Assembly (NCBI RefSeq): GCF_001807265.1
Contig: NZ_KV788368.1
Location: 66,104 to 130,103 of the forward strand
Origin: Corynebacterium sp. HMSC05H05
GTDB taxonomy: Bacteria > Actinomycetota > Actinomycetes > Mycobacteriales > Mycobacteriaceae
Direction of reading: 5' to 3'
Length of the DNA: 64,000 nucleotides
Of the stretch, positions 26,702-35,660 are shown one piece after another. A program made the translations under genes and the position numbers. Under the pieces are notes generated by a model, which was not told where the DNA came from, ran no database searches, and was given only the letters and a program-made list of their open reading frames with translations. How positions within the stretch are numbered: the first letter of the stretch is position 1; each line of letters starts with the position of its first letter.

Positions 26702-27280
26702 ATGTCTTCCGACTTGAACGACATGTCCAACATGCCCACCGACTGGACCCCTGCCACCCTGGCCCACATGAGCGGAACTGCGTTCGCGTTCACGCTCGAT
26801 GAGACGGGCGAAAGTGTCGTCGCAAAGTTCGACAGCCCGATGGAAGCGGCCCGTTTCGTGGGTAACACTGGCCCGAAGTTCGACTACTCGCCAAAAGCGG
26901 GCGCGATCCGCGTCGGTGATGCCGTTGTCCCGCTGCCCAAGCAGCCGGCCGCACGCCGTGAATGCACTTACAAAGAGTGCGACAGGCAGGCCGAAGGCCA
27001 CAAAAACCACTACATCCCGGTGCTTCGCGCCATGAACCTGAAGCACTCCTGGTTCCCCGTCGAGGCGGCGGAGCAGGACGGCACGAAGCTCACCTTCCGT
27101 TTCCGCAGTGCAGTGGGGGAGGAGAACGTCACCGGCTACAACCACGACCCCGAGGAACTTGCGCTGGCGGAGGAGTACAACCCGGATTGGAACATCCTCC
27201 GCTTCAAAACAGAGAATGGGAGGTACCGCGCGGTATTGCTGAGCAAGAAGCCGCTGACACCGTGCACCACAGAAAGCTAG
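26702..27280 (+). CDS. Protein of unknown function under SAM-riboswitch and McbR-like control
   Basis: 192 residues from the ATG at 26702, with AAAGGAG 8 nt upstream. No family recognised. It appears soluble with no membrane segment or signal peptide. The first part (FAFTLDETGESVVAKFDSPMEAARFVGN) looks alpha/beta; the middle has two Cys in ARRECTYKECDRQAEGHKNHYIPVL and the third quarter is rich in Tyr/Trp/acidic residues (EEYNPDWNILRF). Only three Cys (two in CTYKEC and one near the C-terminus) and several Met occur, so it is not an obvious sulfur reservoir. Regulation predicts expression when SAM/sulfur is low. Confidence 0.8.
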   Translation: MSSDLNDMSNMPTDWTPATLAHMSGTAFAFTLDETGESVVAKFDSPMEAARFVGNTGPKFDYSPKAGAIRVGDAVVPLPKQPAARRECTYKECDRQAEGHKNHYIPVLRAMNLKHSWFPVEAAEQDGTKLTFRFRSAVGEENVTGYNHDPEELALAEEYNPDWNILRFKTENGRYRAVLLSKKPLTPCTTES

Positions 27281-27312
27281 ATCCGAGGAAGCCCCCCAAA
27301 AAAAGAAAAGAG

Positions 27313-27383
27313 AGCCGGCGACGAGAATCGAACTCGCACTCTCAGCTTGGGAAGCTGATGTTCTACCACTAAACTACGCCGGC
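27313..27383 (-). tRNA. tRNA-Gly (anticodon CCC)
   Basis: Minus strand, 71 nt without CCA. Acceptor GCCGGCG pairs with CGCCGGC, discriminator T. D-stem GTTT/GAAC, anticodon stem TCAGC/GCTGA with loop TTCCCAA giving anticodon CCC, T-stem GCGAG/CTCGT with loop TTCGATT. All four stems are complete apart from one G-T pair in the T-stem and one in the D-stem. Confidence 0.95.
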
Positions 27384-27445
27384 AGCTCTGCCAACTTTAG
27401 CACCACGGATTCGCGGCCCAAAACAGGGAAGTACACTCTAGATTC

Positions 27446-28009
27446 GTGTTGCTTTCAGATCACGACATCCGCGATGCCATTGACTCCGGCCACCTCGGTA
27501 TCGACCCGTTCGATGCCGAGCTCATCCAGCCGAGCTCGATCGATGTGCGCATTGACAAGTTCTTCCGCGTTTTCAACAACTCGAAGTACACGCACATCGA
27601 CCCGAAGCAGGAGATGCCGGATCTGACCACGCTGGTCGAGGTGCCGGACGGCGACGCGTTTGTCCTGCACCCCGGCGAGTTCGTGCTCGCCTCCACCCTG
27701 GAGTGCTTCACTCTTCCCGCGGACTTGGCCGGCCGCCTCGAGGGCAAGTCCTCGTTGGGCCGCTTGGGCCTGCTCACGCACTCCACCGCGGGTTTCATTG
27801 ACCCGGGCTTTTCCGGCCACATCACCTTGGAGCTGTCTAACGTGGCCAACCTGCCCATCGTGTTGTGGCCGGGCATGAAGGTCGGCCAGCTTGCGCTGTT
27901 TAACATGACCTCGCCCGCGGACACCCCGTACGGCTCCGGCAAGCTCGGCTCGAAGTACCAGGGCCAGCGCGGCCCCACCCCGTCGAAGGCGTACCTGAAC
28001 TTCCAGTAG
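27446..28009 (+). CDS. dcd: dCTP deaminase
   Basis: 187 residues. The trimeric dUTPase-like fold signatures are clear: [48 protein letters not shown] with the R-x-E-G-K-S-S-x-x-R substrate motif, [19 protein letters not shown] with the catalytic Glu, and C-terminal [19 protein letters not shown]. It deaminates dCTP to dUTP for dTMP synthesis; some actinobacterial relatives are bifunctional and also hydrolyse dUTP, which sequence alone does not settle. GTG 27446 follows a TACACT hexamer by 8 nt, so it is probably leaderless. Confidence 0.95.
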   Translation: MLLSDHDIRDAIDSGHLGIDPFDAELIQPSSIDVRIDKFFRVFNNSKYTHIDPKQEMPDLTTLVEVPDGDAFVLHPGEFVLASTLECFTLPADLAGRLEGKSSLGRLGLLTHSTAGFIDPGFSGHITLELSNVANLPIVLWPGMKVGQLALFNMTSPADTPYGSGKLGSKYQGQRGPTPSKAYLNFQ

Positions 28010-28015
28010 GGGCTT

Positions 28016-28028
28016 TTGCCTATCGACG
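28016..28028 (+). repeat. Intergenic copy of dispersed motif TTGCCTATCGACG
   Basis: Lies in the 33-bp gap between the dcd stop and the convergent secreted-protein gene; the following bases GCCTTCCAGG partly match the CCTCCGG extension. Confidence 0.6.
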
Positions 28029-28042
28029 AGCCTTCCAGGCGT

Positions 28043-28702
28043 TTAGCGCTTCAACTGTGGGAAAAAGGGCAAGGCCAGGCTGACCGCGGATAGGGCGGCG
28101 CTAATTGCAGACACGATGATCGCGATGATGGCAAGCGTGTTGTTCTGTTTCGCGGGCTCGGGCTTAAGCACGGTCGTTGTGGGGGTTGGTGCCGTGTAAG
28201 CCGCGCACTCCTTAAGCGCCTTCATCTCGGCTTCTGCCATCTGGATTTCAAAGTCCGAGAAGTATTCCTTAAACGGGGTGCGTTTCTGCTCCCAGTTGCT
28301 CCAAATGCCCTCCTGCTCCTGCTCCTTCCGGAATTCTTCGAAGTATGGGATCATGTGTTCTGCTTCCAGGGGTGACCAGAACTCGTTGTGGTATGTCCGG
28401 CCGTATACGTCTTCGAAGAAGCTCTCCACTTTGTGGGTGTCGATAAAGCACGTATCACCCTTGATTACGAGATTGATATCGGAGGGTTTGTACTTCACGT
28501 CGCTTGCCTTCACAGGTTTCCGTGACGGTCCGACAACCGTTTCGGTGAAACTGGGGTCCGGGGTGTTAGTTGGGGCAGCCACGAATTCCGCTGTCGGACT
28601 GGCCTCTGCGACCGTCACGGCGTTTTCTTGTCCGTGGGCTGGTGCGATCAGTTGGGTGAAACCGAGTGCGGTTACAAGAACCGCAGAAGCTAGCTTCCTC
28701 AT
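28043..28702 (-). CDS. Secreted, C-terminally anchored protein of unknown function
   Basis: 219 residues. Signal peptide MRKLASAVLVTALGFTQLIAPAHG with a likely cut after AHG, a Thr/Pro-rich stretch, a charged helical middle domain (EFWSPLEAEHMIPYFEEFRKEQEQEGIWSNWEQKR) and a C-terminal membrane helix (LAIIAIIVSAISAALSAVSLALPFF) ending in QLKR. Two Cys (GDTCFID and KECAAY) could form a disulfide. The layout fits a surface protein held in the membrane. No family recognised. Base composition is somewhat lower in GC than its neighbours. Confidence 0.75.
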   Translation of the reverse strand: MRKLASAVLVTALGFTQLIAPAHGQENAVTVAEASPTAEFVAAPTNTPDPSFTETVVGPSRKPVKASDVKYKPSDINLVIKGDTCFIDTHKVESFFEDVYGRTYHNEFWSPLEAEHMIPYFEEFRKEQEQEGIWSNWEQKRTPFKEYFSDFEIQMAEAEMKALKECAAYTAPTPTTTVLKPEPAKQNNTLAIIAIIVSAISAALSAVSLALPFFPQLKR

Positions 28703-28859
28703 AGAGACTCCTTGAACCTGTTGTAGGGACGTGACTAAGTTACCGTTGTCACGCTCGACACCGTGTTATCGCCTGGCAAATAAATGGGAATAAGCTGTGT
28801 GCTTGCCTTCCCGTTCTTCACCCTGCCGACCTCGCCGCTCCACGGCATAATGGCCACTT

Positions 28860-30185
28860 ATGCGGATGACTGTGATTGGCACTGGTTACCTTGGCGCGAC
28901 GCATGCGGCGTGCATGGCTGAACTCGGCCACGAGGTGCTGGGCGTAGACGTTGACGAAACCAAGATCGAGGCGCTGAAGAACTCCAAGGTGCCGTTTTAC
29001 GAGCCGGGCCTGCCCGAGGTTCTGGAGCGCAACATCGAGGCGGGGCGCCTGAGCTTTACGACGGACTACGCCGAAGCCGCCGCCTTCGGCCGCGTGCACT
29101 TCATCGGGGTTGGCACCCCGCAGCAGCGCGGCTCCTACGCTGCCGATACCCGCTACGTCGAGGCCGTGATCGACGACCTGGTGCCCCAGCTGGAAGGCGA
29201 GCACCTGATTTTGGGCAAGTCCACCGTGCCGGTCGGCACCGCCGCCGCGCTGCAGGAGCGCGCCGACGCTCTCGCCGCCAACGGCAACAAAGCGACCGTG
29301 GAGATCGCCTGGAACCCGGAGTTCCTCCGCGAGGGTTACGCAGTCAAAGACACCATCGAGCCGGACCGCATCGTGTTGGGCCACCGCGCCGAGAACTCCC
29401 GCGCGGAGGAGATCGCCCGCGAGGTCTACGCCACCCCGCTGGAAAATGACACCCCGTTCATCGTGACGGATTTGCAGACCGCGGAGCTGGTGAAAGTCTC
29501 CGCCAACGCGTTCCTCGCCACGAAGATCTCGTTTATCAACGCCGTGTCCGAGGTCTGCGAGAACGTCGGCGCGGACGTGACCCAGCTGGCCGATGCGATC
29601 GGCTACGACGACCGCATCGGGCGGAAGTTCCTCGGCGCAGGTCTCGGTTTCGGCGGAGGGTGCCTGCCCAAGGACATCCGCGCGTTCATGGCGCGCGCCG
29701 GCGAGGTCGGCGCCGACCAGGCACTGACGTTCCTGCGTGAGGTCGACGCGATCAACATGCGCCGCCGCCAGCGCGTGACCGACTTGGCGCGCGAGGAGCT
29801 CGGCAGCGTCATCGGCCGCAACATCACCGTGCTCGGCGCGGCGTTCAAGCCGAACTCGGACGACGTGCGCGACTCGCCCGCACTTGCTGTGGCGGGCCAG
29901 CTTTCGCTTGCCGGCGCAAGTGTGCGCGTCTACGACCCGCAGGGCATGGACAACGCCCGCAAGGTGTTCCCCACCCTCGACTACGCCACCAGCCTCGAGG
30001 ACGCACTTCGCGGTGCGGAGCTGGTCATCCTCGCCACCGAGTGGCAGGAGTTCAAGGAGATGGACCCGCGGTGGGCGGCGGAGCACGTCGACAAGCAACT
30101 GCTCATCGACGGGCGAAACGTCCTCAACGTCACCGACTGGCAGAACGCCGGCTGGCAGATCCGTGCCCTCGGTCGGAGCCTGTAA
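28860..30185 (+). CDS. ugd: UDP-glucose 6-dehydrogenase
   Basis: 441 residues of the UDP-glucose/GDP-mannose dehydrogenase family. NAD-binding VIGTGYLGATHAACMAELGHEV at the N-terminus, the middle-domain Lys/Asn region VKVSANAFLATKISFINAVSEVCE, and the catalytic Cys motif LGFGGGCLPKDIRAFM near residue 267; the C-terminal domain has GAAFKPNSDDVRDSPAL. It oxidises UDP-glucose to UDP-glucuronate with two NAD. CATAAT lies 8 nt before ATG 28860, suggesting a leaderless transcript. A hairpin at 30223-30247 follows. Confidence 0.95.
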   Translation: MRMTVIGTGYLGATHAACMAELGHEVLGVDVDETKIEALKNSKVPFYEPGLPEVLERNIEAGRLSFTTDYAEAAAFGRVHFIGVGTPQQRGSYAADTRYVEAVIDDLVPQLEGEHLILGKSTVPVGTAAALQERADALAANGNKATVEIAWNPEFLREGYAVKDTIEPDRIVLGHRAENSRAEEIAREVYATPLENDTPFIVTDLQTAELVKVSANAFLATKISFINAVSEVCENVGADVTQLADAIGYDDRIGRKFLGAGLGFGGGCLPKDIRAFMARAGEVGADQALTFLREVDAINMRRRQRVTDLAREELGSVIGRNITVLGAAFKPNSDDVRDSPALAVAGQLSLAGASVRVYDPQGMDNARKVFPTLDYATSLEDALRGAELVILATEWQEFKEMDPRWAAEHVDKQLLIDGRNVLNVTDWQNAGWQIRALGRSL

Positions 30186-30222
30186 GGGGCAGCTCCAAGC
30201 AGTAGTTTCGTAGTACCTAATT

Positions 30223-30247
30223 CGGGCATACCTGCAGGGTGTGCCCG
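30223..30247 (+). terminator. Terminator-like hairpin after ugd
   Basis: CGGGCA and TGCCCG flank a 13-nt loop containing the palindrome CCTGCAGG. TCTTAGTATTTCT follows, a weak T-rich tail. Confidence 0.55.
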
Positions 30248-30273
30248 TCTTAGTATTTCTGGTCGGGTAGGGC

Positions 30274-31824
30274 ATGATGGTCCGCATGTCCAAGGAGAAG
30301 CGAGGAACATTTGCCAAGGGCGCCCTGGGCGCTGCCGCGGCGGCGCTGGGTGGCGTCGCCATTCACGACCTCACGCAAACCAGATACCCGATCCTGCGCA
30401 ACTACCCAGTGTTGGGACACATGCGCTACCTGCTCACGGACATCGGTCCGGAGCTGCGCCAGTACTTCATCGAACGTGACTGGGACGGCCGCCCCTTCAA
30501 CCGCGACCAGCGCAACGCCATCTACGAGCGCGCGAAGGGCAAGCAGAGCGAGACGTCGTTCGGCACCGTCCAGGATGTCTACGACGCCAACCACGAGCAC
30601 CTCGTGCACTCCATCGCGCCGGTGGAGGAGCCGGCCGAGCCGCCGCGCGCACTCGTCGGCGGCAAGGACTGCACCCAGCCGTACTCCATCTCCATGCTGA
30701 ACGTGTCCTCGATGAGTTTCGGCTCGCTGTCCAAAAACGCGGTGCGCTCCCTGAACAAGGGCGCGGCCATGGGCGGGTTCGCCCACAACACCGGCGAGGG
30801 CGGTATCTCTCCGTACCACAAGGAAAACGGCGGTGACCTGATCTGGCAGATGGGCACCGGCTACTTCGGCGCCCGCACCGAAGACGGCGGCTTCGACCCC
30901 GCCAAGTTCCGCGACAAGGCCCAGGACGACCAGGTCAAGATGGTGGAGCTGAAGCTCAGCCAGGGCGCCAAGCCGGGCATCGGCGGCGTGCTGCCGGCGG
31001 ACAAGATCACCAAGGAAGTCTCGGAGATCCGCGGCGTGCCCATGGGCGTGGACTGCATCAGCCCGGCCGGCCACCGCGTGTTCAGCACCCCGGTCGAGCT
31101 CATCGAGTTCATCGCGCAGATGCGCGAGCTTTCCGGCGGCAAGCCGGCGGGGTTCAAGATGTGCGTCAGCAGCCGCAGAGAAGTGCTCGCCATCTGCAAG
31201 GCCATCCGCGAGGTCGGCACCGCACCCGACTTCATCGTCGTGGACGGCTCCGAGGGCGGCACCGGTGCCGCACCCATCGACTTCGAGGACCACATGGGCA
31301 TGCCCCTGACCCACGGCCTGATGCTGATGCACAACGCGCTTGTGGGCACCGGATTGCGCGACCAGATCAAGATCGGCGCCTCCGGCAAAGTCGCCGGTGG
31401 CTCCGACATTGTCATGCGCATGATTCAGGGCGCGGACTACACCAACTCCGCCCGCGCCATGATGATGGCCACCGGCTGCATCCAGGCGCAGCGCTGCCAC
31501 ACCGGCGAATGCCCGACGGGCGTGGCCACCCAGGACCCGCGACGCAACCGCGCCATCGTGGTGGAGGACAAATCGAAGGCGGTCTACAACTTCCACAAGA
31601 CCACCGTCAGCACCGCCGTGCGCCTCATGGCCTCCATGGGCGTCTCGGATCCGTCGGAGCTGCGCCCCGACATGCTGCGCCGCAGCGTCTCGCCGACGGA
31701 GTCGCGCTCCTACGCCTCCATCTACGAGTGGCTCCGCCCGGGGCAATTGCTTGAAGACGCCCCCTCGGCCTGGGCCCCCGACTGGAAAGCCGCCTCCCCG
31801 GATACGTTCCGCCCCGTGGCGTAG
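30274..31824 (+). CDS. FMN-binding glutamate-synthase-family protein
   Basis: 516 residues. An N-terminal helix (GALGAAAAALGGVAI) precedes a domain like the FMN/synthase domain of glutamate synthase: MLNVSSMSFGSLSKNAVRSLNKGA, GGISPYH, VDGSEGGTGAAPIDFEDHMG and GASGKVAGGSDIVMRMIQGADY, with CHTGECPTGVATQ resembling the iron-sulfur Cys cluster. No glutaminase domain is present, so it is not a complete GltB. The substrate is unknown; such stand-alone proteins are annotated as FMN-binding glutamate synthase family. Start ATG 30274 or 30286, neither with a clear ribosome site. Confidence 0.83.
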   Translation: MMVRMSKEKRGTFAKGALGAAAAALGGVAIHDLTQTRYPILRNYPVLGHMRYLLTDIGPELRQYFIERDWDGRPFNRDQRNAIYERAKGKQSETSFGTVQDVYDANHEHLVHSIAPVEEPAEPPRALVGGKDCTQPYSISMLNVSSMSFGSLSKNAVRSLNKGAAMGGFAHNTGEGGISPYHKENGGDLIWQMGTGYFGARTEDGGFDPAKFRDKAQDDQVKMVELKLSQGAKPGIGGVLPADKITKEVSEIRGVPMGVDCISPAGHRVFSTPVELIEFIAQMRELSGGKPAGFKMCVSSRREVLAICKAIREVGTAPDFIVVDGSEGGTGAAPIDFEDHMGMPLTHGLMLMHNALVGTGLRDQIKIGASGKVAGGSDIVMRMIQGADYTNSARAMMMATGCIQAQRCHTGECPTGVATQDPRRNRAIVVEDKSKAVYNFHKTTVSTAVRLMASMGVSDPSELRPDMLRRSVSPTESRSYASIYEWLRPGQLLEDAPSAWAPDWKAASPDTFRPVA

Positions 31825-31883
31825 TGCGTATGGGGCTGCTCTCGCGGCGGCCCACCCGTACCCAGTCGGCTCTCCCGGCCCGC

Positions 31884-32037
31884 GGATCTGCTAGTTGGCC
31901 ATTTAAGGGTTCGCAGGGTAGCTAGCAGATCGCCCTGATATTGACACTGTGTTTCAATATCACCTGGGAAAACATAAAGTTGGACACTTGATCTGCTAGT
32001 TCGCTCGCGAGGCATTCGCAGTCGAACTAGCAGATCA
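31884..32037 (+). repeat. Dispersed hairpin-core-hairpin repeat, copy 1
   Basis: The left hairpin arms GATCTGCTAGTT and TAGCTAGCAGATC enclose about 25 nt; a 55-nt core ends in AAAGTTGGACACTT; the right hairpin arms GATCTGCTAGTTCG and CGAACTAGCAGATC enclose about 20 nt. A second copy, inverted, is at 50952-51085. It occupies the main part of the 358-bp gap between the FMN enzyme and the ABC-F gene, where I see no ORF. Confidence 0.75.
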
Positions 32038-32072
32038 GCGTCATGTCTGGTCACTTATTGGACGCAAAGTGC

Positions 32073-32101
32073 TTGACACGCACACTGGTTCACCGTAGTT
32101 T
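32073..32101 (+). promoter_or_regulatory. Probable promoter of the ABC-F gene
   Basis: TTGACA (32073-32078) is a perfect -35 hexamer, with a TAGTTT-like -10 about 17-18 bp downstream. The leader of roughly 75 nt contains a small hairpin (GTGTT/AACAC) just before the start codon, as often seen in drug-inducible ABC-F leaders. Confidence 0.45.
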
Positions 32102-32182
32102 CTGAACAGACCGCGTCCCCGAGGGAAGGAGTAGGCAGTGCTCACGTTCCGTGTTTCCGCATAACACGAACCAGAAAGACAG

Positions 32183-33712
32183 ATGAGCATGCCTATTTCC
32201 CTGAACAACATTTCCCTCGAGTGGCCCAATGGAACCACGTGCCTTGAAGGCCTGAACGCCGTATTTGATAGTCGGCTTACCGGGTTAATCGGTGATAATG
32301 GATCCGGTAAATCCTCTCTGATCAAGGTCATCCTCGGTCAGCTCGAACCGACGGGCGGTTCGGTGGAACGCCCCGCGAACATCGCGTACTTACCGCAGGA
32401 CCTCACGCTGCGGGCGGACGACACCGTGGCTGATGTTTTTGAGGCCACTGAAATCCTCAACGCAATTGCATCGGTGGAGGCCGGGGAGTTCGATCCCCAG
32501 CTGTTTGAAACCATCGGTGACCGGTGGGATATCGCCGCAGAGATCACCGCCACCCTGTCCGCGCACGGACTCGACCTACCTTTGGATAGAACCCTGGATA
32601 CGCTTTCCGGCGGTGAAACAGTCCGGGTAGCGTTGGCCGCGTTGTTCTCCGGCAACCCCGACTTCGTCGTCTTGGATGAGCCAACCAACAACCTCGACCA
32701 CCACGCGAAAGAGCAGCTCATACGGGAGCTGGAGGCGGCGTCGGTACCTGTGCTCGTCGCTAGTCATGACCGCGACTTGCTGCAGAGCGCCACCGAAATT
32801 GCTGAGCTGCACGACGGCCGGCTGCGAATGTTCTCCGGCAACTTTTCCGCATACAAGGAGACGCTCGCACAGGAGCAGGAATCAGCGATACGCGGGGTGA
32901 GGGACGCAAAAGCGAACCACCGCAAGCAGGTCAAGGAGCGGGAAGCGATGCAGACACGCATCGATCGGGATGCGCGCCGTGGAAAGAAGTTCGCCGCCTC
33001 GAAGCGCAAGCCCGGCATGGCGATGGGATTGGACAAGGACAGGTCTGAAAAGACTGCGGCGAGACGGGGGTCGGCCCACGCAGGGGCGGTGGAGGGCGCG
33101 CTCGCCGCCTACAACAAAGCCCAGGAAAAAGTCCGCGATGATCAAGCTGTCTTTATCGATTTGCCCGGCACCGAGCTGCCCAATGGTACCCGGGTCTTGG
33201 ACATTCCCGGACTGACAGTCGTAGGTTCCGAGCGGGTGCGCATTACCGGTCCTAACGGAAGCGGCAAGACTACGCTGCTCAACTCCATCGCGAGTGGGCA
33301 GGCAGGCTACGTCATTGACGACGTGGGTTACCTTCGCCAGCGCATTACGCTCAACCCAGAGCTGACGGTGCTGGAGCTGGTGACGCAAACCAACCTCGAG
33401 GCAGAGCCGCAGTATATCCGCGACCAACTTGCGCAGCTGCTGTTTCAGAACGACACCGTGCACGCCCCCGTTGGCACGCTGTCCGGCGGGGAGCGATTCC
33501 GCGTTGAGCTCGCCCGTATCCTGCTTTCTCACCCAGCCCCGAAGCTATTGCTTCTCGACGAGCCCACCAACAATATCGACATTTCCACAGTGGACTGGCT
33601 CGTCTCCGCACTGGACAGCTACGCCGGTGCGATCGTCCTGGTCAGCCATGACGAGGATTTCTGTGCGCGAATAGGTCTCACCCGCGAAGTCGCCATCGAG
33701 ACCTTGCCGTAG
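32183..33712 (+). CDS. ABC-F family ATPase (ribosome-associated, possible antibiotic resistance)
   Basis: 509 residues with two ABC domains and no membrane segments. First domain: Walker A GDNGSGKSS (near residue 37), signature TLSGGETVRVAL, Walker B VVLDEPTNNLDHH. The linker at about 225-300 is charged and helical (RGVRDAKANHRKQVKEREAMQTR). Second domain: GPNGSGKTT, TLSGGERFRVEL, LLLLDEPTNNID. This is the ABC-F layout of translation factors and ribosome-protection proteins. It might protect against macrolides, lincosamides or related drugs, or be a housekeeping factor; neither can be decided here. Confidence 0.88.
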   Translation: MSMPISLNNISLEWPNGTTCLEGLNAVFDSRLTGLIGDNGSGKSSLIKVILGQLEPTGGSVERPANIAYLPQDLTLRADDTVADVFEATEILNAIASVEAGEFDPQLFETIGDRWDIAAEITATLSAHGLDLPLDRTLDTLSGGETVRVALAALFSGNPDFVVLDEPTNNLDHHAKEQLIRELEAASVPVLVASHDRDLLQSATEIAELHDGRLRMFSGNFSAYKETLAQEQESAIRGVRDAKANHRKQVKEREAMQTRIDRDARRGKKFAASKRKPGMAMGLDKDRSEKTAARRGSAHAGAVEGALAAYNKAQEKVRDDQAVFIDLPGTELPNGTRVLDIPGLTVVGSERVRITGPNGSGKTTLLNSIASGQAGYVIDDVGYLRQRITLNPELTVLELVTQTNLEAEPQYIRDQLAQLLFQNDTVHAPVGTLSGGERFRVELARILLSHPAPKLLLLDEPTNNIDISTVDWLVSALDSYAGAIVLVSHDEDFCARIGLTREVAIETLP

Positions 33713-33721
33713 GACGAACCC

Positions 33722-34963
33722 CTAGTGCTGGTGGTAGTCCGCCAGGAAGTTGCCCAGGCGCTCGATGGCGTTTTCCAGCTGCGATGCCCACGGCAGGGTG
33801 ACCACGCGGAAGTGGTCCGGGGTGGGGTAGTTGAAGCCGGTGCCCTGGACCATCAGGATCTTCTCGGATTTGAGCAGGTCCAGCATGAACTTCTCGTCGT
33901 CGTGGATGTTGTACATCTCCGCGTCGATCTTGGGGAAGCAGTACAGCGCACCCTTTGGCTCCACCACGGACACACCGGGGATCTCGCGGAGCTTCCGCAC
34001 TGCCACGTTGCGCTGCTTGTGCAGGCGTCCGCCCTCGGCGGTGAGCTCGTAGATGGACTGCCGCCCGCCAAGGGCCACCTGGATGGCGTGCTGGCCAGGC
34101 ACGTTCGCGCACAACCGCGTGCCGCTCAAAAGGTCCAGGCCTTCGATGAAGCCTTGAGCTCTGCGACGGGGACCGGTGACAACCATCCAGCCGGCGCGGT
34201 AGCCGCACACCCGGTAGGCCTTGGACAGCCCGTTGAAGGTGATGCACAAAAGGTCGGGGGCGACTTCTGCCATGGAGATGTGCGAAGCTCCGTCGTAAAG
34301 TACGCGATCGTAGATCTCGTCGGAGAGCACCATGAGCTCGTGCTCGCGGGCGATGTCGGCGATGCCTTCGAGCACTTCGCGCGAGTACACGGCGCCGGTG
34401 GGATTGTTGGGGTTGATCACCACGATCGCCTTGGTGCGGTCGGTGACTTTCTCCCGGATGTCCTCGAGCGACGGGTTCCAGTCGTCCTCCTCGTCGCACA
34501 TGTAGTGCACGACTTTGCCGCCTGCGAGCGTGGACGCGGCGGTCCACAGCGGATAGTCGGGGGCGGGGATGAGGATTTCGTCGCCGTCGTTGAGCAGCGC
34601 CTGGGTGGTCATGCTGATCAGCTCGGACACGCCGTTGCCCAGGTAGACATCGTCGATGTCGAAGGGTGGGAAGCCGTCGATCATCTCGTAGCGCGTGACC
34701 ACCGCGCGGCGTGCCGAGGTGATGCCCTTGGAGGTGGTGTAGCCCTGGGAGGTGGGCAGGTTGGCAATCATGTCGCGCATGATCACGTCCGGCGCCTCAA
34801 AGCCGAAGACGGCCGGGTTGCCCGTGTTGAGCTTCAAGATGGTGTGGCCGTCGCGCTCCATCTTCTCCGCGGTGGCGGTCACGGGCCCGCGGATGTCGTA
34901 GAAGACGTTTTTCAGCTTGTCCGCTTGGTCGAAATGGCGGTGCTTTTGCAGTGGCTCACTCAT
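33722..34963 (-). CDS. alaT: Pyridoxal-phosphate aminotransferase, AlaT-type alanine/valine transaminase
   Basis: 413 residues, fold-type I class I/II aminotransferase. INPNNPTGAVYSREVL contains the conserved Asn, LSDEIYDRVLYDG the Asp and Tyr, and TFNGLSKAYRVCGYRAGWM the PLP-binding Lys in SKAYR near residue 250. The sequence resembles corynebacterial AlaT, which exchanges amino groups between alanine, glutamate and 2-ketoisovalerate. Substrate range is family inference. It sits 21 bp downstream of the preceding ATG-bearing end of no operon partner and is probably transcribed alone. Confidence 0.88.
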   Translation of the reverse strand: MSEPLQKHRHFDQADKLKNVFYDIRGPVTATAEKMERDGHTILKLNTGNPAVFGFEAPDVIMRDMIANLPTSQGYTTSKGITSARRAVVTRYEMIDGFPPFDIDDVYLGNGVSELISMTTQALLNDGDEILIPAPDYPLWTAASTLAGGKVVHYMCDEEDDWNPSLEDIREKVTDRTKAIVVINPNNPTGAVYSREVLEGIADIAREHELMVLSDEIYDRVLYDGASHISMAEVAPDLLCITFNGLSKAYRVCGYRAGWMVVTGPRRRAQGFIEGLDLLSGTRLCANVPGQHAIQVALGGRQSIYELTAEGGRLHKQRNVAVRKLREIPGVSVVEPKGALYCFPKIDAEMYNIHDDEKFMLDLLKSEKILMVQGTGFNYPTPDHFRVVTLPWASQLENAIERLGNFLADYHQH

Positions 34964-34984
34964 GCCACTCCACTGTAGGCCTCT

Positions 34985-35590
34985 TTAGTTCTTGCGGAAG
35001 CGGTTTATCGTGTTTTGCGCGACATCGAGCGCATCGGAGGTCAGCTGGTTGAACTGATCCTTGCGCTGCACCCGCATCATGGCCTGCTGGTGTGCCTTGG
35101 CGGATTCGATCTCCAGCTGGCGGCGCTTGATCTCTTGGCGGCGCTGCTGCTCCAGCTGCCGCAGGCTGGGGGTGTACCAGGAGTCGGGGCCGACTTTCAT
35201 GATGTACAGCAGGATGAACAGGGTGGGGATGATCAGCAGGAAGACCGGGTGCACAGCGGTCAGCCCGAACGCGCCCACGGTGCCCAGCCAGAAGGTGCCT
35301 GCGCGCATGCGCTTGCCGGAGCGGCGCGCCTGCATGATTTCGCGGCCGCTGTAAAACACATCGCCCGAGTGCACTTCTTGCCTCTCGACGGCACCTCCGG
35401 TCGGCTGCGGCGGCAGATCCCCCAAAATCGGCTCGAGATCTGAGTGGACCTGTGCCTCGGCGACGCGGCGGCAGCGGTCGTCGAACTCGCCCATATTGAG
35501 CCGGCCCTCGCCGAGTGCGCGGCCGAGGGTGTCCATGGCGTCCATGCGCTCCTGGTCACCGATTCTGAAGTTGCCGTAGGGGGTGCTCAC
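34985..35590 (-). CDS. DUF1707 (SHOCT-like) membrane protein
   Basis: 201 residues. The N-terminal DUF1707 domain (FRIGDQERMDAMDTLGRALGEGRLNMGEFDDRC) is the typical short-C-terminal-like helical module. Residues 95-135 form two membrane helices (FWLGTVGAFGLTAVHPVFLLIIPTLFILLYI), and the C-terminus is a charged coiled coil. Function unknown. Start GTG 35590: TACTAT lies 7 nt before it, which supports a leaderless transcript; the long open frame further upstream is not convincing. Confidence 0.8.
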   Translation of the reverse strand: MSTPYGNFRIGDQERMDAMDTLGRALGEGRLNMGEFDDRCRRVAEAQVHSDLEPILGDLPPQPTGGAVERQEVHSGDVFYSGREIMQARRSGKRMRAGTFWLGTVGAFGLTAVHPVFLLIIPTLFILLYIMKVGPDSWYTPSLRQLEQQRRQEIKRRQLEIESAKAHQQAMMRVQRKDQFNQLTSDALDVAQNTINRFRKN

Positions 35591-35605
35591 GCCGCATATA
35601 GTAAC

Positions 35606-35636
35606 GCCCCGGACGGCTGTCGTGCATGTCCGGGGC
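35606..35636 (-). terminator. Terminator of the phosphate gene set
   Basis: GCCCCGGAC and GTCCGGGGC form a 9-bp stem with a 13-nt loop, 25 bp after the pstS-like stop on the minus strand. It lies immediately upstream of the DUF1707 promoter hexamer. Confidence 0.65.
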
Positions 35637-35660
35637 GCGGTGGAAAGCAGTGAAGGTGGC

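Noticed and set aside
31884..32037. CRISPR array or insertion sequence in the repeat-rich gap before the ABC-F gene
   Set aside because: Only two hairpins per copy with a unique core, no regular spacers and no transposase frame.
33725..34978. 417-residue plus-strand ORF opposite the alaT gene
   Set aside because: Mirror frame of a well-defined aminotransferase; composition of a shadow ORF.
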